Below are positions 8,989 to 18,415 of a DNA stretch of 64,000 nt, one piece after another. The stretch comes from Paenibacillus lutrae. Lineage in GTDB: Bacteria; Bacillota; Bacilli; Paenibacillales; NBRC-103111. Position 1 is the first letter of the stretch; each line of letters starts with the position of its first letter. The notes under the pieces are model-generated. The model searched no databases. It was not told where the DNA came from and was given only the letters and a program-made list of their open reading frames with translations. Location of the stretch: assembly GCF_009757775.1 (NCBI RefSeq), contig NZ_RHLK01000008.1:1171-65170 (forward strand), written 5' to 3'. The position numbers were made by a program, and so were the translations under genes.

Positions 8989-9549
8989 TCAATGAGTGGA
9001 CATATTATCGATCTCGTTCAATTTGAACAAGTAGACCTTTTTCTCATCTACGTGATACACCGATACATTCCCGCTCTCTTCATCAAAGTTGAGAACCCGG
9101 CAAGGCAGGCTGAGTCGTATTCCAGCGCCTTTAACTACGGACAAACGGATTAAAGTGTTCGCCTTAATGATTCTCCGCAGGTTCTCCTCCAGTGTCTCGT
9201 AATTGGATGTAAGCGGATCAGATGAGCCGGCTTGAGCGGTTCTAGAAGCTTGAACGGGGTTAGCTCCGGCATCCGGGACAGAAGCAGAAACCTTGGTCTC
9301 CGTTGAAATAGAGTTCGCTGCTGCAGGTAGTGATGCAGTACCTGAGCCTTCCTTGCTGCCGGAAGGTTCGTTTAACTCAATCAGCTTGCCGAGTTGAATC
9401 CCCTCAAGGATGCGATAGTCTTTGAAATGGGCGGCATTCAACGTCTGAAGCAGGCTTTGCAGAGCAAGTCCATTCGTTTCTTCCTCAATCAGTATATTCA
9501 CGGTGAAGAGATGGCCCTGTTTCGATGATTGGTTCTTGTTGTTTGGCAT
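8989..9549 (-). CDS. Hypothetical protein, 186 residues, with Ala/Ser linker
   Basis: I do not recognise the family. Three parts are visible. An N-terminal alpha/beta part (residues 15-60; LFTVNILIEEETNGLALQSL) looks like a compact domain. A low-complexity Ala/Ser/Thr linker spans about 62-112. The C-terminal part (about 118-186) has a helix followed by beta strands (IRLSLPCRVLNFDEESG). There is no signal peptide. A two-domain soluble protein joined by a flexible linker is the safest description. The ATG at 9549 lies head to head with the DUF1805 gene. Confidence 0.65.
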   Translation of the reverse strand: MPNNKNQSSKQGHLFTVNILIEEETNGLALQSLLQTLNAAHFKDYRILEGIQLGKLIELNEPSGSKEGSGTASLPAAANSISTETKVSASVPDAGANPVQASRTAQAGSSDPLTSNYETLEENLRRIIKANTLIRLSVVKGAGIRLSLPCRVLNFDEESGNVSVYHVDEKKVYLFKLNEIDNMSTH

Positions 9550-9687
9550 GCGACCTCCGACATACGATTTCTAGTCTTTTCTAACTATATCATGATTAGG
9601 CCTTTAGTTATAGATGTATTCGTGCACAGATTCATACTCCCCGGCATATACTGCCTAGTGATTCCAAGCGAGGAGATGTGGGCGATC

Positions 9688-9990
9688 ATGATGAGAGTGG
9701 AACCCATCGAACTGGACGGACGGACCGTCGTAGCTATTGAAGTCAAATTACCAAAAACAACACTCCTGGTAGTTACGACAGATAAAGGGTATATCATGTG
9801 CGGAGCACTGGATGTCGGTTTGTTGAATGAACGTTTGAACGACCGTAACATTATCGCGGCAAGAGCGACCGGAGTCAGAACCATCGGCGAACTGCTTGAG
9901 GCTCCTCTGGAATCCGTTACCCATACCGCCGAAGCTCTCGGCGTCCTGCCGGGTATGACAGGCAGAGAAGCGATTCGTAAAATGCTGTAA
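9688..9990 (+). CDS. yunC: DUF1805 protein (YunC family)
   Basis: About 100 residues, the usual family length. The sequence follows the family closely: DGRTVVAIEVKLPKTTLLVV, then GYIMCGALDVGLLNE and AARATGVRTIGELLEAPL. The fold is known from YunC but no function is established. The open frame extends upstream, but only the tandem ATG at 9688/9691 gives the family N-terminus, with GAGGAG about 12 bases before it. Confidence 0.88.
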   Translation: MMRVEPIELDGRTVVAIEVKLPKTTLLVVTTDKGYIMCGALDVGLLNERLNDRNIIAARATGVRTIGELLEAPLESVTHTAEALGVLPGMTGREAIRKML

Positions 9991-10009
9991 TGTAAGGGTA
10001 CCGGAAGAA

Positions 10010-10052
10010 GGATGCAGGTTCTGCAAGCTGTTTGCGGAACCTGCATCCTTTT
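10010..10052 (+). terminator. Strong terminator after yunC
   Basis: GGATGCAGGTT pairs with AACCTGCATCC, with further pairing inside (GCAA/TTGC), and is followed by TTTT. Confidence 0.9.
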
Positions 10053-10242
10053 GTAAGCGTATGTAGAAGAAATGTATGTACGTACACACTATACGTATGA
10101 TTTAGATGGAGTGAGAGGGTAGCGAAGAGAAGACTTGAAATTATTATTACACTTGGGTACTTCTATCCTTGGCTGCCCCGCTCACGCGTACGAATAAGGC
10201 TTTAACGCTATTTAAACCATTTGCTGCAAGGGGGAAACAGTT

Positions 10243-10659
10243 ATGGCGACGGTTGTCTTACATAAAGTTACGGGAAAAGTATACCTTCTGCTAGGAACGG
10301 GCTATGGTGCCTATTATTCAGAAAGTCCGAGCTTCATTGGAGGCGCATTATTTCCTCATGAAAGAAGCGGAGAAATACCGGTAGCGGCGGTGTGCACAAA
10401 GGAAGGGGTTATCGAGTGGATGTATACGGATGAGCTGCAGGTTGTGGAAGTCGACGGCATTCCGGTCTCGGAACTTTACGGCCGAATTCAAGGCAAATAT
10501 GAGCTTGCGCCTGCTGCTGCCGGGCATGATGAAACGCAAGAGGGGGAGCCAGCATATGAGAACTGCCCCGGCTGCGGCAGGGTTGTGCCATCCACAGAGA
10601 GGGTGTGTCCGGGCTGCGGACTTACTCTGATCAGTGAAGAGGGAGAAGAGGAGCGCTGA
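10243..10659 (+). CDS. Hypothetical protein with C-terminal zinc ribbon
   Basis: 138 residues. The first ~95 residues form a beta-rich, Gly/Tyr-containing domain (VTGKVYLLLGTGYGAYY). The end carries two CPGCG knuckles (NCPGCGRVVPSTERVCPGCG), a rubredoxin-like zinc ribbon. The start at 10243 has AAGGGGG at the right spacing. It is the last host-like gene before the accessory element and has its own terminator. The function is unknown; zinc ribbons of this kind often mediate protein or nucleic-acid contacts. Confidence 0.7.
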   Translation: MATVVLHKVTGKVYLLLGTGYGAYYSESPSFIGGALFPHERSGEIPVAAVCTKEGVIEWMYTDELQVVEVDGIPVSELYGRIQGKYELAPAAAGHDETQEGEPAYENCPGCGRVVPSTERVCPGCGLTLISEEGEEER

Positions 10660-10715
10660 ACTGTTCGCGGGAAGCGGAAAGAATGCTTACGTTATGTAGT
10701 TGAATTGTTAATAGT

Positions 10716-10757
10716 AAACCAAACCGATTGCCTTAAGGACGATCGGTTTGGTTTTTT
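10716..10757 (+). terminator. Terminator at the left edge of the tail element
   Basis: AACCAAACCGAT pairs with ATCGGTTTGGTT and is followed by TTTTTT. It ends the plus-strand gene. It also marks the junction with the minus-strand lysis genes and may stop their transcript too. Confidence 0.88.
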
Positions 10758-10797
10758 GGGGTTTGGGGGGAAGGGTGGGTGCTAATAGCTGTTTATT

Positions 10798-11703
10798 TTA
10801 CATTCCGGCAGATTCAGGTTCTATCTGAAGACCGTTTTGTTTGGCGGCGATGACTGAATTTAGAAAGGCTAACTCACCGCTAGTCAACTGCTTACTGCGA
10901 ATTTTACTGATCCATTTCCAGTCCGAGATTTCTTTATTATTATAACGTTGGGACCAAATCCCGTTTAACATTTTCCACTCATAATCATTAATTTGCAGAG
11001 GCATTTTGTCTTCATCCTTCTTTGTTTGAATATTTCCGTTAATTTCAATAAAATAACTGGTTAATTCTTTTACTTCAAATAAATATCTGTCCCATAATTC
11101 TTCTCCCTGAATGCCGTCTATGTGCAGATGAGTTCTCATCCATTTAACGTCGTCAAATGTCCATCCTTTAGAGTGGCAATGTGTATCGTCGTATATTAAA
11201 TCGACAAAAGGCAGCGGGCAATCTTTGCGTGTAAGATCCCAGTGTCTTTTAATATCCCTTGAGGGAACCCACTTATATATCAAACACAAATACGCCATCG
11301 TCCAGACGGCACGTTTATATGATTCGCGAAAGCTGCCATCCTTGTTCACGCATATTTCGTAACCGATTGTAGCAGCATTAGGGTAAGAGCCGAATTGTTG
11401 TGTATAATACCGGTTAGCGCCTACATGGTAGGCCATCTCAGCTTCGTTAGGCAAGAAGGGCAGCGCGGCTAATACTTTGCTATCATCGCCGATCAAATGA
11501 GCACTCCCGTAGGAACCTTTTCTAGAGTTGAAATAATTCCTGTTAGCCCTGCTGTCAGCTCCTGGGCGGATATTGCCTGTCCAGTGAATAACTCCGCCTA
11601 ACGGCTTGATCTTTGCGGCGGGTCTGACCCACTGTGAAGGTTTGATAAAGGCGTTCTCGATGGAATAGCCGCCTGCAGCCACGATCTCACGGACGATAGA
11701 CAT
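10798..11703 (-). CDS. N-acetylmuramoyl-L-alanine amidase (endolysin)
   Basis: 301 residues from the ATG at 11703, which has AGGGTG six bases upstream. The N-terminal Amidase_2 domain (about 1-175) shows the zinc site: His40 in GGVIHWTG, Glu116, His154 in KRHWD and Cys162 in KDCP. It cleaves the amide bond between muramic acid and the stem peptide. The C-terminal ~100 residues are charged, have no known cell-wall-binding repeat that I recognise, and contain a short WKW/RSKQ helix motif. It overlaps the holin by 17 bases, so the two form a lysis cassette that would release the tail particles. Confidence 0.9.
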   Translation of the reverse strand: MSIVREIVAAGGYSIENAFIKPSQWVRPAAKIKPLGGVIHWTGNIRPGADSRANRNYFNSRKGSYGSAHLIGDDSKVLAALPFLPNEAEMAYHVGANRYYTQQFGSYPNAATIGYEICVNKDGSFRESYKRAVWTMAYLCLIYKWVPSRDIKRHWDLTRKDCPLPFVDLIYDDTHCHSKGWTFDDVKWMRTHLHIDGIQGEELWDRYLFEVKELTSYFIEINGNIQTKKDEDKMPLQINDYEWKMLNGIWSQRYNNKEISDWKWISKIRSKQLTSGELAFLNSVIAAKQNGLQIEPESAGM

Positions 11704-12154
11704 TCGTCTCACCCTGGTCTTTGTCGTCTTTTTCTCCCAGATTATGTTTAAGCACCGTAATGGCCTTTTTCAAGGGAGGGGGAACAGGCAGCCCCATTCG
11801 TCCGTAATTCTCTAAGATGGAGATCATTTCATTAGCCAACCAGAAATAAATACAGCCGCTCATACACCAATCGGTTCCTAACGCTATATCAATTTTATAT
11901 CCCAGAGAAACGGATAACAGCATCAAAGTCTTCTTAATTAACCCCCAGAAACCGACTTCACTATTCAGTCCCTGCTTTTCTTTCAGAGAGGCAATAAGGC
12001 CGGTAGCATAATCGATTGCCATGACAATGACCAAAAATTCCAACAATTGTGTCCAACCTCCAAACATATACGTAACAAATGAACCAACAGCGGCTGGAAC
12101 AGTGTAAACGAACAATTCTTTTAGTGTTACAAGCTTAAAAGTAAAGGGCTCCAT
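11687..12154 (-). CDS. Phage holin (Holin_4/toxin-secretion type)
   Basis: 155 residues with several hydrophobic helices (about 12-30, 34-52 and 70-110). The family core GWTQLLEFLVIVMAIDYATG is followed by GFWGLIKKTLML. It would form membrane lesions that let the downstream amidase reach the wall. The long polar C-terminus (LGEKDDKDQGETN) is typical of the cytoplasmic tail. The ribosome binding site before 12154 is weak, which suits a timing protein. Confidence 0.88.
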   Translation of the reverse strand: MEPFTFKLVTLKELFVYTVPAAVGSFVTYMFGGWTQLLEFLVIVMAIDYATGLIASLKEKQGLNSEVGFWGLIKKTLMLLSVSLGYKIDIALGTDWCMSGCIYFWLANEMISILENYGRMGLPVPPPLKKAITVLKHNLGEKDDKDQGETNVYRP

Positions 12155-12180
12155 GATTAACCAACTTTCTCTGTTCTAAT

Positions 12181-12206
12181 AAAAAAAGAGGACGCAATGA
12201 GCGTCC
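12181..12206 (-). terminator. Terminator between fibre gene and lysis cassette
   Basis: In minus orientation GGACGC, loop TCATT, GCGTCC and a seven-base T run follow immediately after the stop codon of the large fibre gene. For host polymerase this should cut off holin and amidase. Confidence 0.8.
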
Positions 12207-15200
12207 TTATATAATAAATACGTAAGAAGATTCTTCGGATTCACTGTAAACGCGAAGAATACTGGTGATATCTTTTGCTAATTTCGTTTGTACCGTAAGA
12301 TAGGTACGAATATTCTTATCTCCGGACATGGGGATAGCTATGACCGTTCGCAAGTAACCGGACAGGACAGTGATTGATGAGGGGACTTCGTTGTGCGTGA
12401 ACACACGAATTTGTGTTTTCAGATCGATATCCATTGATTGTCTGATTAGGATAGATCCAGTTACATCCGCGTCATCTTCCACCCTTACACGAATGGAGGA
12501 GGAGATGGCGGAAATGATGCCGACCCGAATGCTGCTTTCCAGAAAGGGTCTGCTAATCGAAATCACGCTATCCTGGGTAGTCCTCTCATGACCCTTGATA
12601 GAAGATTTAAGGTCCGAAGTTTCAGATATTCTAATCCGGATTTGACTCCGTAGGAAGTTCCTGCTTACTGTTAGATCTGTTATTAATGGATCTCCAAGTT
12701 TGATCCTTACCGCAATAGTCGAATCAAGGATTTTTTCATCTGATCTTCTTACACGAATGCTGCTCCAAAGTTTTGGACTGTTTACATGAATGCTGTTTTC
12801 AAGGAAGTAGGGTGATTTTACATGTATCTGACTTCGCGGCCCCTCCTTCAGCCAGATCTCCCGTATACCAATTTTGGTAGTGAGTTCTTTGACTCCAGAT
12901 TGTCTGACTATCAGCGTACAGATCGGAATACTGGCTCGACCCTCGCTGTATACATTCTGATCCAGATATTCCAACTCTAGAAGAGGGGGATATTTAAGCT
13001 GCTCTTTGGTGTAGAATCTCTTATGGTTATCAGTTAATTCATCCATTGCTTGGAGGAGAACACCGTAATTCGTCTGCGGATTATCATACCAGTCTTTGAC
13101 AAGGCCGAGAATATCGAAGGACAAGTAACCTTTGACAGCGCCGACTTTGTTCTGAGATGCCAATGAATGAGCGCGGGGCTGATTGTCCCATGTAAGTCCT
13201 ATTTCGTTCCAAGCAGATTCGGCTGGGAATAGTCCGATGTCGATTTCCGGCTGATTCTCATAATCGAAATAAATTAGCAACTCTGCTTTTGTGATTTTCT
13301 GAAACTTAGGCAGAAGACTTAAATCAAATTGGAGAAAAGAGCGGTATCTTTCATTCAGATTTGCGTTATATCCGATGAACATATCCTGCTCGGTTCCATA
13401 ATTTAGCTTAGGTATACTTTCACGCACAAAGGCATCTTGATGCGGGAGCAGAGTCCGGTTGACAATCGGTGGAGGTATAATATCAATGACTCCGGACATC
13501 CGATTGTGTACAGGTACTTGGATAGAGGTCAGAAGAGACTCGTTCAATCCGACATTGATCGTATTTGTAATATCGAATAAGAGAAGGGGAGTTATATCTA
13601 CTTTACCGAATAAGCGGTTGTATGGAGGAACATGCAGGATGCAAAGGATTTCTTGGCCGATGGGCACGGTTAAAGTTGAAGTGACATCCGTCGCTCTTTG
13701 CTGAGCATTCTCGTAAAGTGTTATTTCCCCGATACTTAGGGGGTGTCCATTCGTTTCATTAAATTGAAATCGATAGTACTCATAAGGTGTGGAGTTATTA
13801 AAAGTATACTCGCGTCTTGCCTTAGGATATCCCCATTTCGTTTCATTCGTACGCGTATCTAAGGCGACCCAGTCCTGGTTATTATTGCTTGCTTCTACTA
13901 CCCACGATTTGGGATAGGGGTTCTCTAAATTACGCAAGTTGCCCGTTATGGCATATTTGTTAACGGCACGACGGTTCTGATAACCAAAGAAAACTTTTAT
14001 CCACGAGGGATCTATATTTTCTGGACTCCAATTATCGTTGCTATCCACTATAGTTCCGTTAAATGCTTTATAAGCGAGTAATGAATTAATTTCAGAGGAA
14101 GCTGAGATTTCATAAGGAGCCGGGAAATAGTTCGAGCTCATAACGGGTACAAAACCATAATCGAGATAACCGATGGGGGATAATAGGGAATGGGGACTCT
14201 TCACCTGTATAGTAGAAGGGAGATCGGAGCGGTCTCTGACGGTTAAATTTGCTTTTATATGGTGAGCGAGTCCGTCTGTCCTGCTAAAAAGCTGAAGTTC
14301 GGAAATGTAATTGTAGTATAAGTAACTTGAATCACTAATATTTAATCTGTAAAATCGGTAGTTTTCAAAGTGTTTTTTATTAATTTTAAAATCCAAATAT
14401 TTATTTGTTGCTTTTGACCAGTTTATGTTTATTTGTTGATCAAGCGTAATCCAGTCCACTTCATTCTGACTTGCTTCCATTGTCCATGAGATAGGAGTAT
14501 TACCATTTATATAGATTCTGTAACCTGCTAGAGGAAACATATTTTCCGGCCCTACATCGATTTGTACTTTGGCAGTTTTTCCATCATACGCCAAATGGGA
14601 ACTAGTCAGGTTATTGTCAAAAGCCGCGTAGGCTTTTGAATTTGTGTAAAGTTTAGAGACTTTAACAACATAGGGAGAGGGAGCGTTATCGGCTGTCATT
14701 GCAGGTATAACATTAACGGTACTGCTATTACCGTAATATGGACTTGAGACATAACCACTGTTGAAATCAAGTTCATTAAAATAAATGCGGAAGTCAAAGA
14801 GAGAGGGTGTAGAAATCCCGCAGCTTATTAAGGTTTGTCTGACTCTAAGTTTGGCCTTTGATAAATCAGTTCCAAAGGGAATACTAGTAATAGCGTTCCC
14901 ATTTTCTATTTGCTCATAAGAACTCCATGTTCCCCCGTCATCTAATGAATAGCAGAGTTCTACTAGGATATTAGTGTTTGTGGGCTGCCATGCCCCCCAG
15001 TGTAAAAGAGCTCCGTTAAAATGACTCAGATTGGAGATGTCATATGTTTTTATACGGCTGTATCTATGTTCAGTACCGGAATTAACAATGATTTCAGCCA
15101 GATCAATCCAATACACATCACTATTACGATGGACTCTGAACTTAACATAACGAGCATTCTCTGATGGGAACGTGGTAGAAATGATGGGCGACCACTCGCG

Positions 15201-15599
15201 CATATCACCGGACTTTGCTATTGTCGAGAACTTAAATCCGTCCAGACTAACAGATACGTCTAATAGTCTAGGGCTCGAAGATGAAGCTGTTGGAGCGCCG
15301 TATACAGTAGCAGCAGAAACTGGATGAGTAGCACCTAAATCTACGATAGTATCTACATAGGTAACATCTTGGTAATTGAAATAAGAGGAAGTGTTACCAT
15401 CCGTAAGCATCCTTCCGTTTACATCGGGTTCTTTGATTTTTCCGTCTGAAACCTTGGTATAGGGCTTATTCAATGCTAGATTCAACGTCTTATTTGGCAC
15501 TTGATTGATTTTCAGCTCACCAAATGGTGAAACTATCAAATTAGGGTCCAGCAAACCATCTTGGAACTCGGCTTGGGTTGATTCTTTAATAATAAACAT
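12207..15599 (-). CDS. Large tail adhesin: discoidin domains, DNRLRE domain and beta-ribbon repeats
   Basis: 1130 residues, a likely receptor- or carbohydrate-binding fibre. Three F5/8-type C (discoidin) domains are recognisable at about 40-175, 295-440 and 490-632: each has a LNKPYT- or ASSEIN-like start, an AFDNN/AFNG stretch and a late YVKFR or YYRFQF strand. A DNRLRE domain follows (about 715-880), with DAFVRESIPKLNYGTEQDMF and SFLQFDLSLLP. Between the modules and at the C-terminus (about 445-465, 636-710 and 885-1125) are many short repeats of the type L-x-S-x-I-x-V-x. No signal peptide is present, as expected for a virion protein. The ATG at 15599 has GGCGGTG upstream. Confidence 0.82.
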   Translation of the reverse strand: MFIIKESTQAEFQDGLLDPNLIVSPFGELKINQVPNKTLNLALNKPYTKVSDGKIKEPDVNGRMLTDGNTSSYFNYQDVTYVDTIVDLGATHPVSAATVYGAPTASSSSPRLLDVSVSLDGFKFSTIAKSGDMREWSPIISTTFPSENARYVKFRVHRNSDVYWIDLAEIIVNSGTEHRYSRIKTYDISNLSHFNGALLHWGAWQPTNTNILVELCYSLDDGGTWSSYEQIENGNAITSIPFGTDLSKAKLRVRQTLISCGISTPSLFDFRIYFNELDFNSGYVSSPYYGNSSTVNVIPAMTADNAPSPYVVKVSKLYTNSKAYAAFDNNLTSSHLAYDGKTAKVQIDVGPENMFPLAGYRIYINGNTPISWTMEASQNEVDWITLDQQININWSKATNKYLDFKINKKHFENYRFYRLNISDSSYLYYNYISELQLFSRTDGLAHHIKANLTVRDRSDLPSTIQVKSPHSLLSPIGYLDYGFVPVMSSNYFPAPYEISASSEINSLLAYKAFNGTIVDSNDNWSPENIDPSWIKVFFGYQNRRAVNKYAITGNLRNLENPYPKSWVVEASNNNQDWVALDTRTNETKWGYPKARREYTFNNSTPYEYYRFQFNETNGHPLSIGEITLYENAQQRATDVTSTLTVPIGQEILCILHVPPYNRLFGKVDITPLLLFDITNTINVGLNESLLTSIQVPVHNRMSGVIDIIPPPIVNRTLLPHQDAFVRESIPKLNYGTEQDMFIGYNANLNERYRSFLQFDLSLLPKFQKITKAELLIYFDYENQPEIDIGLFPAESAWNEIGLTWDNQPRAHSLASQNKVGAVKGYLSFDILGLVKDWYDNPQTNYGVLLQAMDELTDNHKRFYTKEQLKYPPLLELEYLDQNVYSEGRASIPICTLIVRQSGVKELTTKIGIREIWLKEGPRSQIHVKSPYFLENSIHVNSPKLWSSIRVRRSDEKILDSTIAVRIKLGDPLITDLTVSRNFLRSQIRIRISETSDLKSSIKGHERTTQDSVISISRPFLESSIRVGIISAISSSIRVRVEDDADVTGSILIRQSMDIDLKTQIRVFTHNEVPSSITVLSGYLRTVIAIPMSGDKNIRTYLTVQTKLAKDITSILRVYSESEESSYVFII

Positions 15600-15626
15600 A
15601 TTTCACCGCCTTCCATTGTATTGGAA

Positions 15627-17762
15627 TTATACTTTCCTGCATTTCGCCCGGACTTCGAACATACCGCCTTTAGTTGATTTCTCTGTTGTAACCGCCCTGA
15701 AGAAAATGGGGACGGTATCCATACTGTTAATTGTGCCGGAATAATAGAGATTCGGTTCCGCAATGAATGGATTATCTGATTTGCTCATTTCGATTACGAA
15801 ATCGGTATTTGTATTAATAAGTTCTACTTCCAGGTGACGAACAGATACACTATGGGTATTTTCAATTACGACCTCTTTTGGTAACGATGTTTGACCCGCT
15901 ATGAGCTGTCCGAAGTCAAGGAGCATAAGAGTGTTTCCGGTGGTATCGGAATAGTAATTATCCGTAAGTTTATCTTTGAAAAAAATATTATCTGATGGAT
16001 CGAGAAATCTATAAAGGAATATCGAACTAGCTTGATTAGAGTCCTGAGCATATCCTAGATAGGAACCATCACTCGAAAATTCAATTGCTATTTGTTCTGC
16101 GCTTACAACGTCTGGAGATGGTAATTGATTACTGCTGACATCTAATTTGCTGCCTAATTCTCCAGTTGAGGGATTAAATTTATAAAAGATAAGTCGGGGT
16201 TTCTTAGTAATATCATATTGTGCTACAGCAATATAACGCATTGTCTTTGAAAAGCGGATTTTTTTTGCTTTCGCATCTGGGGGGATATTGGGTATGGTTG
16301 GGGACCCATGGATACCAAGAACAGCATTGAATTTGTATATATTAATCCAAGGGGCTGCATCTAACGCAATGGCAATAAAATTACCGTCTGGAGACAGATT
16401 GAAATCGACTATTTTAGTTTTCGTATCCGACATTACCTGGAACTCGCCTGTAATTACGCCATCATTAAAGCGATAAGTCCGTATTTTTCCATCCTCTTGG
16501 AGTGTAAGAAGTAAAGCATCATCTTTACCAAATTCACTTTTTGAAATCATATACGGAATTCCAAACGTCGCTTCGTTTTTAAGAAGACCTGTTTCTTTAT
16601 CGAACTTATACGTTCTATAGTAATAATAATGTGATACAGCAACGTATTGTCCATTATTCGAAAAGGTAATATTACGAATTACATATTGAAAGGGAGTTGT
16701 ATGGGGCTGCAAAACTTGACTGGTAAATCCACCTGAGAGTGGATCGTACCGGTAAACAGATAAGGGAGGTGAGCCGCCGGCAAGAAAATACTTTTCATCG
16801 GGTGAAAAGACAGCGCACATTTCACTGTTTTTATATCCATTAATTGGCCTGTTTAGTTCTTTAATCGTATTTGTCAAAGAATTTATCTCATAAATAAATG
16901 CTTGGTTATTATTTAGTGTGGGGAAAGCCACGTATCTCCCTGTACTAGAAAAGGTAATGCCACGAGGCCGGCTCGGCATATTAGGAGCATTCCCGACGGT
17001 TACTAATGTCGGATCAATTGCAATCGGATATGTTCGGTTGCCCTCCTGCAGCCAGCTATAGGGAACAACTATTTTCAAAGAAATCAAATCGGCTTCAAGT
17101 CGCGAAATGACATAAGAACACTGGATTTGATTCGCCCCGTTAACTTCATAGGTAACAGGCGATGGTAGTGAAAAAACGACTTCGCCGCTAGTGTTCCTAA
17201 AGTGAATTTCTTCTGTCGTGTCAAAATCACCTTCGCGCATTACCTCATTTACATACATAGACACTTCATGAGCAAAATCCAGCTTACCTTCCACAAAGAA
17301 GTTCACTTCGTTTCCGGGTAAGGAATGATCATATGGGGGCAAAGAATTTAATACGGTATTGTGCTTTAGCTTGCCGCATTCAACATAAAACTCCTCGTCC
17401 ATGTCCAATACAGCATGTTTGTAAACAACCCGGTTATCCCCGCCGCACTCGGCTGTACTGTTACCGATCCTACCCAGCCACATCTCACTGCCCAGTTCAT
17501 CTTGAAAGCCAGCTCCAAATGGAGTCCACTCAAAAAACGTATCCTTAACTTCTACTTTAATAGGTGAATAGGAACAAAGGTTTTGTTTGAAAAAGGTACG
17601 GATCGTATTGGTGCAATTTTCAAATGCGTAGTCTAATCCTTCACTTGGCCGTATCTCGAGTGTAATCTTCTGTTCCACTCCTTGGTCGTCCAGGTAAGTT
17701 GGTGCGGGTAATACTATCGGCTCTATCGTATTAATTCCCAGCTCTTTTACTGAAGAATCCAA
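15627..17762 (-). CDS. Tail fibre protein with beta-propeller
   Basis: 711 residues. The N-terminal ~270 residues are beta-rich and end in YPIAIDPTLV, a segment often found in large secreted or fibre proteins. About 275-620 is a propeller made of repeated F-S-x-x-G-x-Y-x-A blades: ITFSSTGRYVAFPT, AVFSPDEKYFLAGG, ITFSNNGQYVAVSH, LSPDGNFIAIALD, FSKTMRYIAVAQ and FSSDGSYLGYAQ. The last ~90 residues look like an Ig-type domain. Propellers of this kind usually bind sugars or proteins, so it may recognise the target cell. The start is TTG at 17762 with GGCGGTG seven bases upstream, overlapping the previous gene by 16 bases. Confidence 0.8.
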   Translation of the reverse strand: MDSSVKELGINTIEPIVLPAPTYLDDQGVEQKITLEIRPSEGLDYAFENCTNTIRTFFKQNLCSYSPIKVEVKDTFFEWTPFGAGFQDELGSEMWLGRIGNSTAECGGDNRVVYKHAVLDMDEEFYVECGKLKHNTVLNSLPPYDHSLPGNEVNFFVEGKLDFAHEVSMYVNEVMREGDFDTTEEIHFRNTSGEVVFSLPSPVTYEVNGANQIQCSYVISRLEADLISLKIVVPYSWLQEGNRTYPIAIDPTLVTVGNAPNMPSRPRGITFSSTGRYVAFPTLNNNQAFIYEINSLTNTIKELNRPINGYKNSEMCAVFSPDEKYFLAGGSPPLSVYRYDPLSGGFTSQVLQPHTTPFQYVIRNITFSNNGQYVAVSHYYYYRTYKFDKETGLLKNEATFGIPYMISKSEFGKDDALLLTLQEDGKIRTYRFNDGVITGEFQVMSDTKTKIVDFNLSPDGNFIAIALDAAPWINIYKFNAVLGIHGSPTIPNIPPDAKAKKIRFSKTMRYIAVAQYDITKKPRLIFYKFNPSTGELGSKLDVSSNQLPSPDVVSAEQIAIEFSSDGSYLGYAQDSNQASSIFLYRFLDPSDNIFFKDKLTDNYYSDTTGNTLMLLDFGQLIAGQTSLPKEVVIENTHSVSVRHLEVELINTNTDFVIEMSKSDNPFIAEPNLYYSGTINSMDTVPIFFRAVTTEKSTKGGMFEVRAKCRKV

Positions 17763-18349
17763 TTCATTTCACCGCCTTTGTTTTTAGATAATGGAGCATT
17801 TATAGAATCAACTGTAATCCCGTTACGTCTTATTTCAAGTTGGCCGTCTAAACTTGTATCCGCAACTAATTTGAAATTGAAGTACATGGGTCTCCCATCC
17901 ATTGGAATTTTACAGATCGCCTGCAGATTAAATCGGATACCGTTAATCATAAGCTCATTTTTATAACCAAAGTTGTACTGAAGAATATGATTCTGTCCAT
18001 TACCCTCTGCTCCGCTCGGATCAAAGGTAAACTCGACATCTTTATAAGTAATGATATCTTGATAGCGCTGCTGCTGCCCCGTGAGGAAGTACTCTTTATC
18101 CTGGTGTTTGTAGACCAGTTCGATCATTCTGCCGGACACTTTAAAAGCACCGCCGTTGACTTCAAAATAAAGAGAATGTCCGGTGCCTATTAATCCGAAG
18201 CGGACTAATTGATCCCGATTAATCTGCTGAAAACTGTTTTCATTATGACTAGACAGGTCATATTCACTAAAAATTTGCTCCTCGTCATATTCACATACCC
18301 ATATAAAGGGCTGCTCGACGGGGGAGAAAGGATAAATGTGCTGGATCAT
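17747..18349 (-). CDS. Tail-associated protein of unknown function, 200 residues
   Basis: Not recognised. It is beta-rich throughout, with many alternating strands (LYFEVNGGAFKVSGRMIELVY, ELMINGIRFNLQAI) and no signal or membrane segment. It is translationally coupled to the propeller protein, whose start lies inside its last codons, and follows a small beta-sandwich protein. The position within the fibre block suggests a baseplate or fibre-connecting subunit. The start ATG has GGAGGG at eight bases. Confidence 0.7.
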   Translation of the reverse strand: MIQHIYPFSPVEQPFIWVCEYDEEQIFSEYDLSSHNENSFQQINRDQLVRFGLIGTGHSLYFEVNGGAFKVSGRMIELVYKHQDKEYFLTGQQQRYQDIITYKDVEFTFDPSGAEGNGQNHILQYNFGYKNELMINGIRFNLQAICKIPMDGRPMYFNFKLVADTSLDGQLEIRRNGITVDSINAPLSKNKGGEMNWILQ

Positions 18350-18373
18350 AACTTATTCCCTCCATTGTATTGG

Positions 18374-18405
18374 AAATAGTAAAGGCCCTGTCTGGAAACA
18401 GGGCC
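18374..18405 (-). terminator. Hairpin between two fibre genes
   Basis: GGCCCTG, an eight-base loop and CAGGGCC followed on the minus strand by TTTACTATTT. The stem is strong and the T tract broken, so it is likely a partial terminator or an RNA-stabilising structure. Confidence 0.65.
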
Positions 18406-18415
18406 GTTCTTTTGC

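Noticed and set aside
12885-15500. CRISPR array or DNA repeats in the fibre gene
   Set aside because: The repetition is at protein level with diverged codons; no regularly spaced identical DNA repeats were seen there or elsewhere in the window.
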